From: Micropterix aruncella
Lineage: Eukaryota > Arthropoda > Insecta > Lepidoptera > Micropterigidae
Direction of reading: 5' to 3'
Assembly (NCBI GenBank): GCA_944548615.1
Contig: OX155963.1
Span: forward strand, 21,328,431-21,392,430
DNA length: 64,000 nt
Shown here: one piece after another, positions 30,639-41,699 of the stretch
Layout: the number at the start of each line of letters is the position of its first letter
Position numbering within the stretch: position 1 is the stretch's first letter
The notes under the pieces: generated by a model
The model's input: only the letters and a program-made list of their open reading frames with translations
Told to the model about the DNA's origin: nothing
Databases searched by the model: none
Position numbers and translations under genes: made by a program

Positions 30639-30689
30639 TTAGATTTTCGATCGTGAACAAAAGAGAGAGGATTGCGTCGCGAATTGGAA

Positions 30690-31689
30690 AAATCTCCTAC
30701 GGGTTTTCAGCCCAATTTTAAACCCGATTTTGGAAAGGGCCCATTGTAAAGCAACCGGTTCGTAGTTTTGGATGACCACCTTGTTATCCTTTTTATATAT
30801 GCCATCAGTCATCTCAATTATATAGTTTCGATTATCTTACACACAATGGTCTCAGTGCCATTGACTGCATAACATATTTATTGATGAATCGACCTAACCA
30901 CTGCACAGCACCTGCCCATATCTTTACATATCATTGGCACAGAACAACAACAATAAAACTAAATGTACTAGATAATAACGTGTCGACTATGCGAAGGAAT
31001 CAGTTATCGCGATCGTGCCAACTGGCTATTCTCAATTTGTTAACTGTCACAGCTGCGACCAGATAACGTCAAATAGCATAAGCGCTCTAACAAGTATAGC
31101 TATTTATGGGGAGAAGCAGACTCTGCGCGTAGTATGCGCCATGCAAAGTGTATGAAAATTAAAACTGATATCCTAATATCACACTAAATTGGTAAAGTTT
31201 ATTTACTTTACCGGCCTACCAACAGACGAGGAGGTTAGTTAGTTAGTTAATTTAACGTGTGCGGGTTAGTTTAAGACACGTCTCTTTAAAAATATAAGGC
31301 CTGGGTGGTATTATTGTTCGTCTCTTGTAGGTGGTTTGTGATTGAGGTTCACATCTTCATCCTGTAGCGATCCCCAGTTGTATGTAGGATTCGATGTGTA
31401 TCCCCAGTGGATGAGATTGGCTCGGCATCGGCTCGGTCCCTTGGCTCGGTAGTATAATGGATTGGCCGGTGAGTTTAGACTCACCGTTTCCAGGGGAACC
31501 CGATTGTTCATGGTCGCAGAGTCGAAAATGTGTTCAATCTTCGGGGAGGTTCCTTCTATGTCCCATTTAATGTTATATAACGATGTTATTAAGGAAAATT
31601 TACAATTAATGCTGCTGTCACTATATACCTATGCTCATATTCTCAATACTTTACAAAAAGGTGAAGTATTGTGAACGCGCTAAAAAAAA
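30690..31689. other. No gene recognised
   Basis: About 1 kb of mixed sequence. The 31300-31510 part (CTCGGCATCGGCTCGGTCCC) is more GC-rich but matches nothing recognisable. Confidence 0.4.
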
Positions 31690-32290
31690 ATTCGAGATGA
31701 AGACGGATATTATAGACGGACACTCATTCTTTGAAGACGGTTTATGTTGCATACGTAAGCAGCATGCTTGAATTTGCTTCTAGTATTTGGTCTCTGCAGT
31801 ATGCTAATAATAATAATTATTATTATGTTGCATACGTAAGCAGCATGCTTGAATTTGCTTCTAGTATTTGGTCTCTGCAGTATGCTGCATACAAGCTGAG
31901 GATTGAGTGTATTCATAAACGATGTCATCTAAATTTCCGCGTATTTTCCAACGGCTTGTCGTACGCTGAAGGTCTGCAACGCTATGGTTTAGAGACATTA
32001 GAGGACCGGCGAGTAGTATCAGATATGTGGTTTCAACATAAAATTGTTCATACTGGGTTGGACAGTCCATACCTCCTGAGTATGGTGAGCATACGAGCGC
32101 CTTCCCGACTCGCACGCGCTCACTCAACTTTTTACGTACCAAGGTTCAACACTAACTATGGTTCCAATTCGTTATTGCCGCGCGTTATGCATGCATACAA
32201 TGTATGCTTAACGATATTGACATATTTAACCATCAAAATAGTCGATCCTTTGTTAAGGAGGTACGTGGAAAGCTGATTATCAGATCGGAT
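31690..32290 (+). pseudogene. LINE ORF2 C-terminal relic with 81-bp internal duplication
   Basis: Plus-strand reading shows VAYVSSMLEFASSIWSLQYA, then YAEGLQRYGLETLEDRR and FNTNYGSNSLLPRVMHAYN, which match the C-terminal region of Jockey/R1-type ORF2 proteins (YAS.IWSPQY, RL..LGLPSLE.RR, TNYG.NSP). A 64-bp segment is repeated with an 81-bp period (31742-31805 and 31823-31886), separated by AATAATAATAATTATTATTA. The period keeps the frame. The catalytic part is absent. A CA-rich tail follows. Confidence 0.75.
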
Positions 32291-32299
32291 TGAATTAGC

Positions 32300-32475
32300 A
32301 TGCACATACAAGCACTCACAAACACATTCGTACTACAGATACACACACCCACACTTACATACATACACGCACACACATACAAACACACCCTCACACACAC
32401 ACACACACACACGCACACACCCACACATACACGCTCTCCATCACACAAACACACACCATCACCCATACGCTCGCA
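32300..32475 (+). repeat. CA-rich microsatellite
   Basis: Interrupted (CA)n with ACACACCC and TACATACA variants; purest around 32392-32412. Possibly an expanded LINE 3' tail. Frames through it are low-complexity artefacts. Confidence 0.85.
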
Positions 32476-32734
32476 CATAGCGATTTTAACTGTGAGTTTT
32501 AAATTCTTTTTGGTTTTCTTTGTATTGTATTGTTTAGCATATTTTGTAATCCTTATATAGCAAATAATTTAAAACATCATTGGCTTTACTACCGGTATAT
32601 ATTATGCTTATACGATATTTTTTATGCTGTATGTTTTTAATTTTAAAAAAACTAAAAATATATATACATTTTGACCCCCCCCCCCCCCCCAAACCACCCT
32701 TCCGAGACGATTACGACAATTTCCGGACTGAATT

Positions 32735-33195
32735 CTGCTGTGTGTCTGCCTGTCTGCTTGTGTGTGTATTCCTTCACAATGCCACCCAAACTCTTCATCC
32801 GATTGAGCTAAAATTGGTAGTGCAAGCGTCATTTGATCATCGTAAGAGTTAAAAAGATAGTGGTTTAAATCGGTCCATCAAAGGGCGCGCTGGTCATACT
32901 TCAATCTCGAAATATTGCACTTATAGACTTGTAATTCAGTACACTGATGCCTTGTTAGACCGAAATCACGTTGTAAAATTTGGAATATCGTATACAAGGA
33001 CACAAATAATATTTAAAGTTCGCCATATTAAAGAAAATACTACATAATTTTTGGAAAAAATACCAATTTATTACCACAGAAAATACTACAAATATACTAG
33101 AAATTAGCGCGCGGGGGGAGGTTGAATTGGAGGCGGAGGGGATAATTTACTTGCCGGGAAAGTCTTGGGGTGACGCAAACGATTTATTTTTAAAC
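32735..33195 (+). repeat. Family B dispersed repeat
   Basis: Contains CATCCGATTGAGCTAAAATT, TCGTAAGAGTTAAAAAGAT, AATATTTAAAGTTCGCCATA, ATTAGCGCGCGGGGGGAGG and CTTGCCGGGAAAGTCTTGGG in the same order as 11078-11500. The G-rich part here is only about 30 bp. A C-run precedes it at 32676. Confidence 0.7.
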
Positions 33196-33286
33196 TTCTG
33201 ATTTTAATTTAGATTAATGACATTATTTGTATTAGATATTATTGAAGATTATTCTGTGAAATAAAAATCGGAATCGTTAATATCAT

Positions 33287-33475
33287 CATCGATTATATAT
33301 TATATTAGATTGCGCAATTCCATAGAACGATTTGGCAACCCTTCCGACACGGCGAATTGCAGGTGGCGTTGATAGCATTGACGGCCAAACGCATTTGGAA
33401 ATGTATTTGGCTATCTATAATTACATTGATAATGAATGTTTTTTTTATATAGGATCGATCGATTGTAAAAATTAA
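33287..33475 (+). repeat. Family C repeat, copy without MITE (empty site)
   Basis: ATTATATTAGATTGCGCAAT, ACGATTTGGCAACCCTTC and GCGTTGATAGCATTGACGGC match 39592-39739. It continues uninterrupted where the other copy carries the 316-bp MITE. Confidence 0.8.
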
Positions 33476-34612
33476 AAAAATTAACCAACGATAACAATAA
33501 TAACATTCAATTATTAGAACCCTCTATAATTTAATTTAGGTATAATAAATTTCAGAAAAAGTAAAATAATTAAAAATAAAGCAATTGTTCATTTTGAGCA
33601 TTTACTTCGTACTCAATACCAACATGGGTTCAAGTTGCTAACCCTTATAAATTCCAAGAAAAATGCTATTTACAAAAAAGTGATGACTTCAGATTTTATT
33701 TATTTTTATTAAGAAAAATATCAAAACATTGAAATTCGGCATCGTAGTACAAAATATTGAAAAAAATTCTACAAGACTCATATTTTTATTATTACTTAAA
33801 TGTTCGCGGGAGTCACGTAAATTTGATTGCAAAATGTCAGTTTTTCACTGTTTGAGAGAGGTTAGTCGCCTTAATACGGAGAGATACACAAATAAATGTC
33901 ATCAATTAGTCTATCTAAAATTTAACGTGCACAATTATTACGTATTGAATTCTGTATATCAAATTAAAAATTGACATATTTATGTTAATTATATTAAAAT
34001 AATAAGAGTAAGATAAAAAAATTCGTTTGTTGTTAAATTATTATTTTATATAGTATAGTCGTATTTAGAGCGCCATCTACAGTGCACCACCATACTGTTA
34101 TACCATGAAAGTCCTCATATTTTTAAACTATAAGTGCTGAAGAATATGGTGGCGCGTTGGCTACTGGACAAAGAGAGAAGGGAAAGTGTTTTTTTTTTTA
34201 TTTGGTTCTCAATCATATTAAAATTCGTTCTGGGTAAAATCCATAAATCCACTGTATATTGACGATTTCGAGGGCAATGATTAGTATTGCTCATTTCGTC
34301 ACCCGAACTACTTCCAACAGCAAAAGAAAGCACTGTGTACAATACATGTAAGACGTATTTGAAATTACCAACGACACGTTGCAAAACTGCAATGTAGAGC
34401 TACAAAACTCTACGTAGCTGTCCGGATAACATAATGGTCTTGTCTGCAATTTGTATCAATAATATTACCATAACACGGATTCCACCCAGATCGTTACTTT
34501 CTAAATTCAATGAAAACTTTGTAGCCAGGTAACAGGGTAACGGGTATATATTAATAAAGAAAGCGTTATCGAGATAGCGCGTATCATATATCTAATATCG
34601 ATTACATACAAC
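33476..34612. other. No gene recognised
   Basis: AT-rich. GAGCGCCATCTACAG near 34069 resembles the AGCGCCATCTATCG word at 55490-55506. A tRNA-like look around 34424-34490 was considered and rejected. Confidence 0.4.
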
Positions 34613-35240
34613 TAGAGTTGTCAACTACAGCGGGCGAGCCCGTCATCTCAGGAAGTTTTAACGATTAGTCGTTCTGTCTCCCTGAAGTGAGCGCAGAAGA
34701 CTTGGACAAAAACAGTCCACCATCAAGCTCCGCCACAAGCCCGTAAGGCGGGCCAGGAGTGCTACCCAGCGGGCTTACACTCACGCCCGTACTTCCAATT
34801 GCGACCATATTACTCCAGTCTCTCGATTGGTTACGAGTTCGAGGTCGCTTGCGCGGTCCTCTCCCTTACGAAGCGGTGAAACGGTGTATACCGAATCTAT
34901 CGCGGACCACGGCATCCTTTGCCCGGCTGTTCACCCAGGATCGGGTAGCAGATGGTCGTTTCAAGAGCAGTCGCCGTAAGGTCCGCAGCCACCCCCGCTC
35001 TATAGGAAACAGTACTGCTTCCAGACTCACCAGACTGTTAGTCAGAGTGCGCAATCGATTGGCAATGCCGCACGGAGCGCAGACCGTCCAGAAGCGCCAG
35101 AAGATTGATTCCTAGGGAAAATTAACCATAAGGCCAGAGTCCTACCCAGGCTCGCACTTCATGCGTGGAGGCCGTCGGATGGGTGTTGACCCGTGAGTGT
35201 GACCAACCCTGAACAGAATGGGTCTTCGTGGCCAACTCAT
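34613..35240 (-). repeat. Family A dispersed repeat, subtype A2
   Basis: Reverse-oriented copy running from TGTCAACTACAGCGGGCGAG to the head block near CCCATTCTGTTCAGGGTTGG (own sense). It aligns with 1539-2215 along nearly its whole length, with some internal gaps. No coding capacity. Confidence 0.75.
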
Positions 35241-35319
35241 CAAGGGCCCCTTAGCTCCCATCGATTACATATATATATCTATACACCATGAATGAATGTT
35301 ACGATTGCAATGTTTAATA

Positions 35320-36074
35320 TTGGGTCTTTACCTATGTAATTACTGTTTTTTGACACTGGCCAATTTGAACTTGGATAACTTGGGTTTGAGTTGGAATTTC
35401 AAATTCAAATAGGTACATTTTAATTCATGCTCATGTTATTTTTTTTTTAAGAATCAGCTGTTTATTTGTGATGCTGTCGTTTGATTTTGCTCTAATATTT
35501 TCGTTTGTGCAACCATGGTAAAGTTGAAAATTTGCAATATTTTCAAATATGAGATCCTGTGCCGGTATTTTCCATTACAGCTTCTTACAGTTTAGCTATA
35601 CAGTTACCGTAAATGTGTACTGGTAAGAACTACAAACAATCATGGAGAAGCTCGTGATTAAATAACCGAGCCTGGTCAACCGCTCATAGCCACTGCTTCA
35701 GCATAACAACGTATAACCACAGATTTCACTGCAAACAGTCGCAAAGTTGCAGAAGAGCGGGCGGGAGACTCTTGATCACCCACCGTACTTGCCAGACCTT
35801 GCTCCAATAGCTTCATTTTTTTTTTAAATTTAGATAACTTTTTACAAGAGAAAAAAATCTACTTTGAAAAGTCGGTGAAAAACGCCTTCAAAGCTTTCAT
35901 TGGTCCGTCCACGAGAGTTTTACAGCAGAGGAATTAAGCAACTCCCATTAAAATTACAAATCTGCATAGATAATAGGGGTCAATATTTCTATTAATTAAA
36001 TATATATTTTTCATACAAAGTTTTTGGCCCTCAATTTTCTTTATGGAACAGCAACGTTATAGGAAAGAACCCAA
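35320..36074 (+). mobile_element. Mariner deletion derivative
   Basis: Flanked by TA (35318-35319 and 36075-36076), with inverted ends TTGGGTCTTTACCTATG and TTGGGTTCTTTCCTATA. The 755-bp interior keeps a truncated mariner transposase reading frame with stops, including HPPYLPDLAP near 35780 and LDNFLQEKK...EKSVKNAFKAFIG near 35840-35905 (compare HPPYSPDLAP). A second copy of the same shortened form is at 55957-56712 in the opposite orientation, so this deletion derivative has itself been multiplied. Confidence 0.8.
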
Positions 36075-36144
36075 TACTACGAATGCAACATTTTTCAATA
36101 ACTATCTTTAGAAGGGGAAAAGTATGAATAAAGGTTAAGTTACC

Positions 36145-36610
36145 CTAAGACTTTCCCGGCAAGTAGACAAGTCTTCCCCCGCCACCTCCATTCCCAGCCC
36201 CGCCATTCCAACCTCCCCCCGCACGCTAATTCGTAGTATATTTGCAGTATTTTCCGTCATATTAAAATGGTATTTTTCCAATAGCGCTGGAATATTTTCT
36301 CAAATATGACGGATTTTAAATATTATTTGTGTCGCTTGCATACAAGATATTCCAACGAAAAATTTCACAACCTGATTTCGATCCACCAAAGGAATCTGTG
36401 TACTCAAGTCTCTAAGTCCAATATTTTTAGATTGAAGTATAACTAGCGCGACCTCTGGTGGACCGATTGAGCACCCAACGCACCCAACGCTTGATCCGAT
36501 TGAGTAATTTGGCAAGCAGGAATAATTTGGCCATGGCAAGAGTTAAAAAGGTTGTGGTTGAAATCGGTCCACCAGGAGGCGCACTAGTCATATTTTAATC
36601 TCAAAATATT
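36145..36610. repeat. Family B dispersed repeat, head-to-head rearranged copy
   Basis: 36145-36470 is a minus-strand copy of the 3' part of family B (ACTTTCCCGGCAAGTAGACA at its left, C-rich tract, then TTTAAATATTATTTGTG). From about 36471 the plus-strand 5' part follows (CTTGATCCGATTGAGTAATT, GGCCATGGCAAGAGTTAAAA). The two face each other around ACCGATTGAGCACCC. A further plus-strand piece (CCGGGAAAGTCTTAAG) is at about 36868. Confidence 0.65.
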
Positions 36611-37333
36611 GGACTTGAAATGTTGACAATGATCATGAAGATCGGTTGAGCGGTATAGAAGTTGATGTGCTGCAGCGCCTTCTGGTGGCGAGTTACAATA
36701 CAGTTAATATCGCGAACAAATATTATGCGTGCCCAAATGTCTACGTATACCAATTTCTATGCGACCCTGGACAATTGCTTGCATTAACTTGAACTTTTAA
36801 TTAGGTCAACCTCCTTCCCGTGATAGTGATATCACGCTCAAAATCCATAGCCTTGGCTACTCACCGGGAAAGTCTTAAGTTACCACAACCGACTATTTTC
36901 TATCGATAAAAGGGGAAACCAGCAAATCCTAGCTGTCAGGCATTGCAATATCAACTTGAAATAAGAAGTTCGCAGTGACTTTTATGTATCATTTATCAAG
37001 GCACTGAAAGTAAACGAATGCCAACTCATTGCGAAATCGTAGGCGTTTCATGCCCATTGAATACTTTCGAAAAGTGGTTAAAGCCTGCGGGAAAGAGACC
37101 GGTTTTGACCAGCGACAAAATATATTTTTATTACCGAGATCAACTTTATTTTTAAGTATGGGTATGACCGTAAACATCATCTCGCATTATCAAAATAAAA
37201 GGTAAAACAAGTAAATATATTTAAAAATAATAAAAAACACGACTTCCATTACAGAAAATGAACTAATAATAATATTATAATCTTTATTTGCACATAATAA
37301 TATTACAGAGAGACGAGCTTATTGCCAGATGGT
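36611..37333. other. No gene recognised
   Basis: Apart from the short family B piece near 36868 nothing is identifiable. Confidence 0.4.
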
Positions 37334-38270
37334 AATCAAATCAAATCAAATCAAATAATTTATTGTCCTAAAAACTAATACGTAGTTGTATAGACGTTGT
37401 AATACGTAGTTGTATTACATTTACATTTGGCCGTGATATGATTGAATTCTTCATTAATGATCAAATTCTTCCTTTAATAATCAAAACATAAAAGGTTACT
37501 CGTAAGAATAAAGAAGGTATTATTGTAGAATTAAATCGAGTCTCACCATATAGTTTACCAGATAAAAACACAGAGTAATTAATTCTTTAAAATACCGATA
37601 AAAACAAGTATTTTAAGAATAAAATTAATAAATGTAATGTCAAAAATAAGAAAAAAAATGTGACGATTGTCAAAAAGTAAAATAAAATGTCTTAGTGATT
37701 GTATTGCAAATAAAAATAGTCAAGGTATAATTAATATGTGCCTACTTAATAATAGAAATAGTCAATACATTTTAGTCAAATTGAAAATCGATTAAAAACC
37801 TATTACAGAAGGAGATATAGTCGAGATGCATACAGTTTTTAAAGATCGTTAATGTCGTACAATTCTCTTTCAATGAGATATAATTTGAGTTTATTTTTAA
37901 ATTGGAGCATTTTTCATTCGCGGCACGGTGAATGAATATGTAAAAAAGAAGAATTATGAGTAGGAAGCGCAATTTTGCTATCCTGACTGGGAGAGAGTAG
38001 AAGTCCATGACTTCCTCAGTGAGTAATTTTTTTGGCTAGGTAGGAGGGAGTGGTGGGATTGATGAGGATACTATAAATAAGAGAAAGAATATGCAGGTTA
38101 CTAAGTTCACGTATTCGAATCCAATGAAGTTTTCTTCTATACTCAGAGACGCGACCAAATGTTCTCGCATTATAGATATACCTAGATATAGATATACTTA
38201 ATACCCATATTTTGCAACCGCTCCAATTTGCTGAGGATGGCTTCGGTGATGTCAATATAACAAACATCAG
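37334..38270 (-). pseudogene. Minus-strand LINE relic with (TTGAT)n tail
   Basis: On the minus strand, LHWIRIRELSNLHILSLIYS followed by NPTTPSYLAKK matches the 'LKWLPIRLRRxxHILxLLYxILxxPTxPxYL' segment near the C-terminus of several LINE ORF2 proteins. A further basic segment (LQFKNKLKLYLIERELYDI) follows after frameshifts at about 37900-37840. The plus-strand (ATCAA)4 run at 37334-37356 would be its 3' tail. Only the last part of ORF2 and the 3' region remain. Confidence 0.6.
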
Positions 38271-38921
38271 CAGTCTGTCATCAGCATAGTCATATAATAT
38301 ACTATTATGATTTCAAATTCCGATTGTTGAAATCCCCTTATTGCTGAATTTTGATTTAAAAAAACTAGTTAACTTCGAATGATTCCTTAACGAAAGTTGT
38401 TTATTTTATGTCTGTAGCGTTTATTATGGCCCCCACGGGAAAACGTTTTTAAACATTTTTACCGTACTTCGTTTATGGATTTAATAGCAATTGCGATTAA
38501 TTTTTTTAGGACCACATTCGACGGCAATTTAGGTTTACGAGCATTTTACAACAACGTTTAAATAATTATTGTATTATTAGAACCCTGTACACTCTAGAAC
38601 GGGTTAGTCCCAGTTGTGTAATAGAATCGAATACGCATGATGTTAAGGTTTTGCCATGTTTTTTTCACATCGTACCTACCTGGGTTTTTTGGCTACCGAT
38701 CCATATATAAATTATAGCAGAATAATACGTAAGAACGGTAATACCGATCTGGGTTTATACGAAAACTTGTGATGGGAATGAACGATCAAGGCATTTTTTC
38801 CAGGTGATGGGAAAGAACGATTTTCGCTTTTTCCAGAGGTATAAAAAGACTGTTTTTTTTAGAGACTCAAATATTGTTTATATAAATATCATATTATAAT
38901 TTTGGTTTTTTTTTTTGCTGA
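38271..38921. other. No gene recognised
   Basis: GGTTAGTCCCAGTTG-type sequence at 38599-38660 recurs at 53907-53960, a small dispersed repeat of unknown kind. 38770-38885 resembles 10825-11040. Confidence 0.45.
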
Positions 38922-39115
38922 TGTGTAATTTTAGCATTTTTTTTTTTAGAAACTCAATAATTATTGGTTTACAGACAACATATATTTTCATCTCACTCAA
39001 ACCTTTGCTAAAATGACATTATATAATTTATTAATTTTAAAAAATGGAACTGCCAAATTTTTAAACACTTTTTTGACAATGATCGTTATTTACAGTAACC
39101 CTTCAACTGTATTCG
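38922..39115 (+). repeat. Family E repeat segment
   Basis: TTGGTTTACAGACAACA, CTTTGCTAAAATGACATTAT and AAAAAATGGAACTGCCAA match 11495-11700 and 61800-61990. Probably the downstream part of family B, as at 11078-11700 where the two are contiguous. Confidence 0.6.
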
Positions 39116-39591
39116 CCTAAAAATGACATCAATCGCATTTTCTTCATTAATCCGTTAATTTCTTCATAAATGCGTCCACATCTAATAACACGTACTCTGA
39201 CGCCATCATGACGTTTATACCTTGTTTATATTTAAATCTCAGCTGCAGAATTGCAACGGCTATAAATACATAAACGGGTTTATGTCCGTCGGTGGATAGC
39301 GAAAATAAACTCGTAAAAATCAAACGAAGCGTAAGCGTAAAGGATGATAATATTATGGACGACGATTCCGTGCAATCTCACCGATTATCCTGTATCGTCT
39401 CGCCGCGAGGCGATATCTACAACCGATGCCGGTCGAAGGCGTAATATACGATAACTCCGTATCTCGTGCGAAAATACTTTTAAAAATACTGTTAAGAAGA
39501 AATTATACTTTTAAGAATCAATACATTTGTGATGTTTCTAAAGACTAAAATTTATAAAGCCGCCTGCACAACACGCAATGCACCATTCGCA

Positions 39592-40075
39592 CCATCATTG
39601 ATTATATATGGTATTAGATTGCTCAACTCTATAGTACGATTTGGCAAACCTTCTGAAACGGCGAAATGCAAGTGGCGCTGATAGCATTGAGAGCCAAACT
39701 AATAGCAATGTATTGGTCATCTATGATAACATTGATAATGGGCTCGATTACGTTTCTCTTGAACTAAAATCGGAAATTAGTTTATGTGAACGAGACGGAG
39801 CAGTACGTCAGAGCGGAATGTGAAATGAACGGTTGTCATTTTTCCGCATTAAAACTATCCACTAAAGATAAAGCAGCTAAATCTAACACCGCACGAAATC
39901 TGTTCTAACTTATTCGGGCGTCTATAAATTCGACGGGTAGTTGGTGCGGTAAAATCGACGATAGTTCATTTCATGTCCCGTTCTAGCGTATTGCTCTGTC
40001 TCGTTCGGTTGAACTAAGTTCCTATTTTAGTTCACGAAGAAAGGCAATCAGGCCCAATGTGTTTTTTATAGAGGA
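39592..40075 (+). repeat. Family C repeat, copy split by MITE
   Basis: 39592-39739 and 40056-40075 together match 33287-33465. The interruption is the MITE at 39740-40055. Compared with the other copy, the bases at the break (AAT) are duplicated. Confidence 0.75.
39740..40055. mobile_element. MITE with long inverted repeats, PIF/Harbinger-like
   Basis: 316 bp with inverted termini of about 80 bp: GGGCTCGATTACGTTTCTC at the left, and inverted at the right GGGCCTGATTGCCTTTCTTC, then shared GAACTAAAAT, GAACGAGAC and ATGAAATGAAC. Flanked by AAT on both sides (39737-39739 and 40056-40058), a 3-bp duplication as for PIF/Harbinger transposons. The empty site is preserved in the paralogue near 33430. 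No coding capacity; the superfamily call rests on duplication length and GGGC ends. Confidence 0.75.
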
Positions 40076-40111
40076 CTGATTGATTACAAAGGGCTAACGA
40101 ACCCACAGCAA

Positions 40112-40258
40112 TTGGCCAATTATGACCCATGTGTTAGGGTCGGCCCAACTCACAGGTCAGCACCCATCCGGTAACCTCCACGTAGAAGTGCGATCCCGGG
40201 TAGGACTCTGTGCCTGCGAGCCAGTTCCCCTGGGAATCGTCCTTCGGGCGCTTCTGTC
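40112..40258 (+). repeat. Family A dispersed repeat, head fragment
   Basis: CCCATGTGTTAGGGTCGGCC, CCCGGGTAGGACTCTGTGCC and CCAGTTCCCCTGGGAATCGT match the A2 head at 15130-15260. It stops sharply where the LINE relic begins. Confidence 0.75.
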
Positions 40259-40545
40259 TGTGCTGCGGTTTCCAAGTTGTCTTATGGGCAAAGACACGGA
40301 ATTCCAGAGTCGGGACGCCTGCACTGCGAACGACCTGGACATGAAAGTTGATGAATGCTGAGGTATAGCCAGTAAAAGATTTTCCTGAGAGCGCAATGGA
40401 AGGCCATGGGATGAAAGCGGCGAGAAAAGATTATATAAATAAGTACGCCTGTTTGACTGTAGTACACGGAAGAGTAGGGCGAGTATGTGAAAATCCCGAC
40501 ATCGTCTAATGGGAAGCCACTCTATTTGCCTGCAAAAGGTCGTCA
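40259..40545 (-). pseudogene. Minus-strand LINE ORF2 C-terminal relic
   Basis: An open minus-strand stretch of about 85 codons reads IEWLPIRRCRDFHILALLFR, then LLAIPQHSSTFMSRSFAVQA and SRLWNSVSLPI. This is the typical terminal segment of Jockey/R1-like ORF2 proteins (LPIRxRRxxHxLxLLxxIL, IPxHSSxFYxxSFxVxAxRLWNSLP). The frame then runs into the family A fragment, so the apparent longer frame is chimeric. The catalytic region is missing. Confidence 0.75.
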
Positions 40546-41183
40546 TGTCATGGTGAAATAACTGACTGTTGAATAACGGGCTATGATAACTGAACGCGTG
40601 TACAAAATTTCGTGTCTGTGCTGTTGACCGTTGAGGAGTTCTCTCAATTCCTTATGGATCCCATCATCAGAACAGCATTTTGATAAAAATGGGACCAGTC
40701 TGGAAGTATATTCTTTTAAAACAAAAAAATAATTTTCCAAATCGGTTCATAAATGACGGAGTTCTGAAGTAACAAACATTTTTAAAAAAGTACAACCGAA
40801 TTGATAACCTCTTTTTTTGAAGTCGGTTAAAAATAAAATAGATAAATAATAAGAATGATTACGTAAATATAAATATTACGAATCGCGGTAAAGAATCGCT
40901 CCTCAATCAGGTTGCTGAGCAAGTGGTCTATTCTCGTTAACAGTGATTCAAGACGTAAATAACGCTGGAGCTAAATATTATAAATAGGACGATCTCCTGC
41001 TGGTGTTTGGTTGGAGTCGACAATCAAGATAGTTACGGTTCCTACTGAAACATGATGACGAACGTTACATGCATATGTAGGTGTGGCGGTTAATTCTTAT
41101 TTATTTTTTAAGAGATGGCGCTGTAAACAAGGCTTGGTTCACAAGGTTGGTTGATTTTGTCGCTATTACAATACCTACAAAAC
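40546..41183. other. No feature recognised
   Basis: Mixed sequence without coding or repeat signal shared in the window. Confidence 0.4.
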
Positions 41184-41281
41184 GCCTTTTGTGTTTAAAC
41201 GATTTCGGGTTAGCGTCATATTTTTTCGTATGGCCTTTTGTGTTCAAACGATTTCGGGTTAGCGTCATATTTTTTCATGTG
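41184..41281. repeat. 49-bp tandem duplication
   Basis: GCCTTTTGTGTTTAAACGAT at 41184 recurs at 41233 with one T-to-C change; both are followed by TTCGGGTTAGCGTCATA. Recent local duplication directly upstream of a mariner relic. Confidence 0.85.
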
Positions 41282-41339
41282 GTAAACATGTCAAGTTTTG
41301 AGCCATATAAATACTGATTTTCTGGTTCAATTAACGAGG

Positions 41340-41690
41340 TGAAACAAAAGAAAACCCATGTGAAACATTTGATACCGTCGCTACCATCAACAAATGATCA
41401 ATTGAACCATGCATTGATTAAAAAGCAACCAGAATTGGCTACAAGACTAAGGACAAATAATTTTGTAGTACGACAACGCCCCATCTCACAGAGCAACAAC
41501 GGTCAAAGACAATATTTTTGGACGGTCAAAGACGACACTTGGCTGGGAACTCTTGCCGTACTCACCAGACTTGGCCCCTTCCCACTACCACTTTTTTTTC
41601 ATCGATGTCTCAGGCACCTCTATGAAACACTTTGGCAATTACGGAGATGTCGAAAAATGACTTGATGATTGGACGACGTCCAATTGTACA
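41340..41690 (+). pseudogene. Mariner transposase C-terminal relic
   Basis: Plus-strand reading includes NDQLNHALIKKQPELATR and, after frameshifts, LPYSPDLAPSHYHFF at about 41557-41602. The latter matches the 'HPPYSPDLAPSDYHLF' block carrying the third catalytic residue of mariner transposases. The segment following (NDLMIGRRP) is degraded. It is a different mariner lineage from the relics at 15.9-19.7 kb, judging by the SxYHxF motif. Confidence 0.6.
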
Positions 41691-41699
41691 TATTTGTCA

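Larger units (their letters stand above)
28225..30690. repeat. Tandemly duplicated ~0.4 kb unit with two nested insertions in copy 2
   Basis: Copy 1 is about 28233-28640. Copy 2 begins near 28641 and resumes at 29874-30147 and 30639-30680. Shared words: TTTTCAGTGAGGTTTTGAAT-type, GAATGCGCAGCTGTGTTTA, AGGAAGCTGGAGGATTTCGG and TTAGATTTTCGATCGTGAA. Copy 2 is interrupted first by a LINE fragment and then by a Helitron; copy 1 lacks both and so preserves the empty sites. The unit itself is not recognised and has no convincing coding frame. Confidence 0.85.

Noticed and set aside
32300..32560. Thr/His-rich frame
   Set aside because: Low-complexity translation of the CA microsatellite.
34424..34490. 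tRNA-like sequence (GTCCGGATAACATAATGG)
   Set aside because: No consistent B box, acceptor stem or cloverleaf could be drawn.
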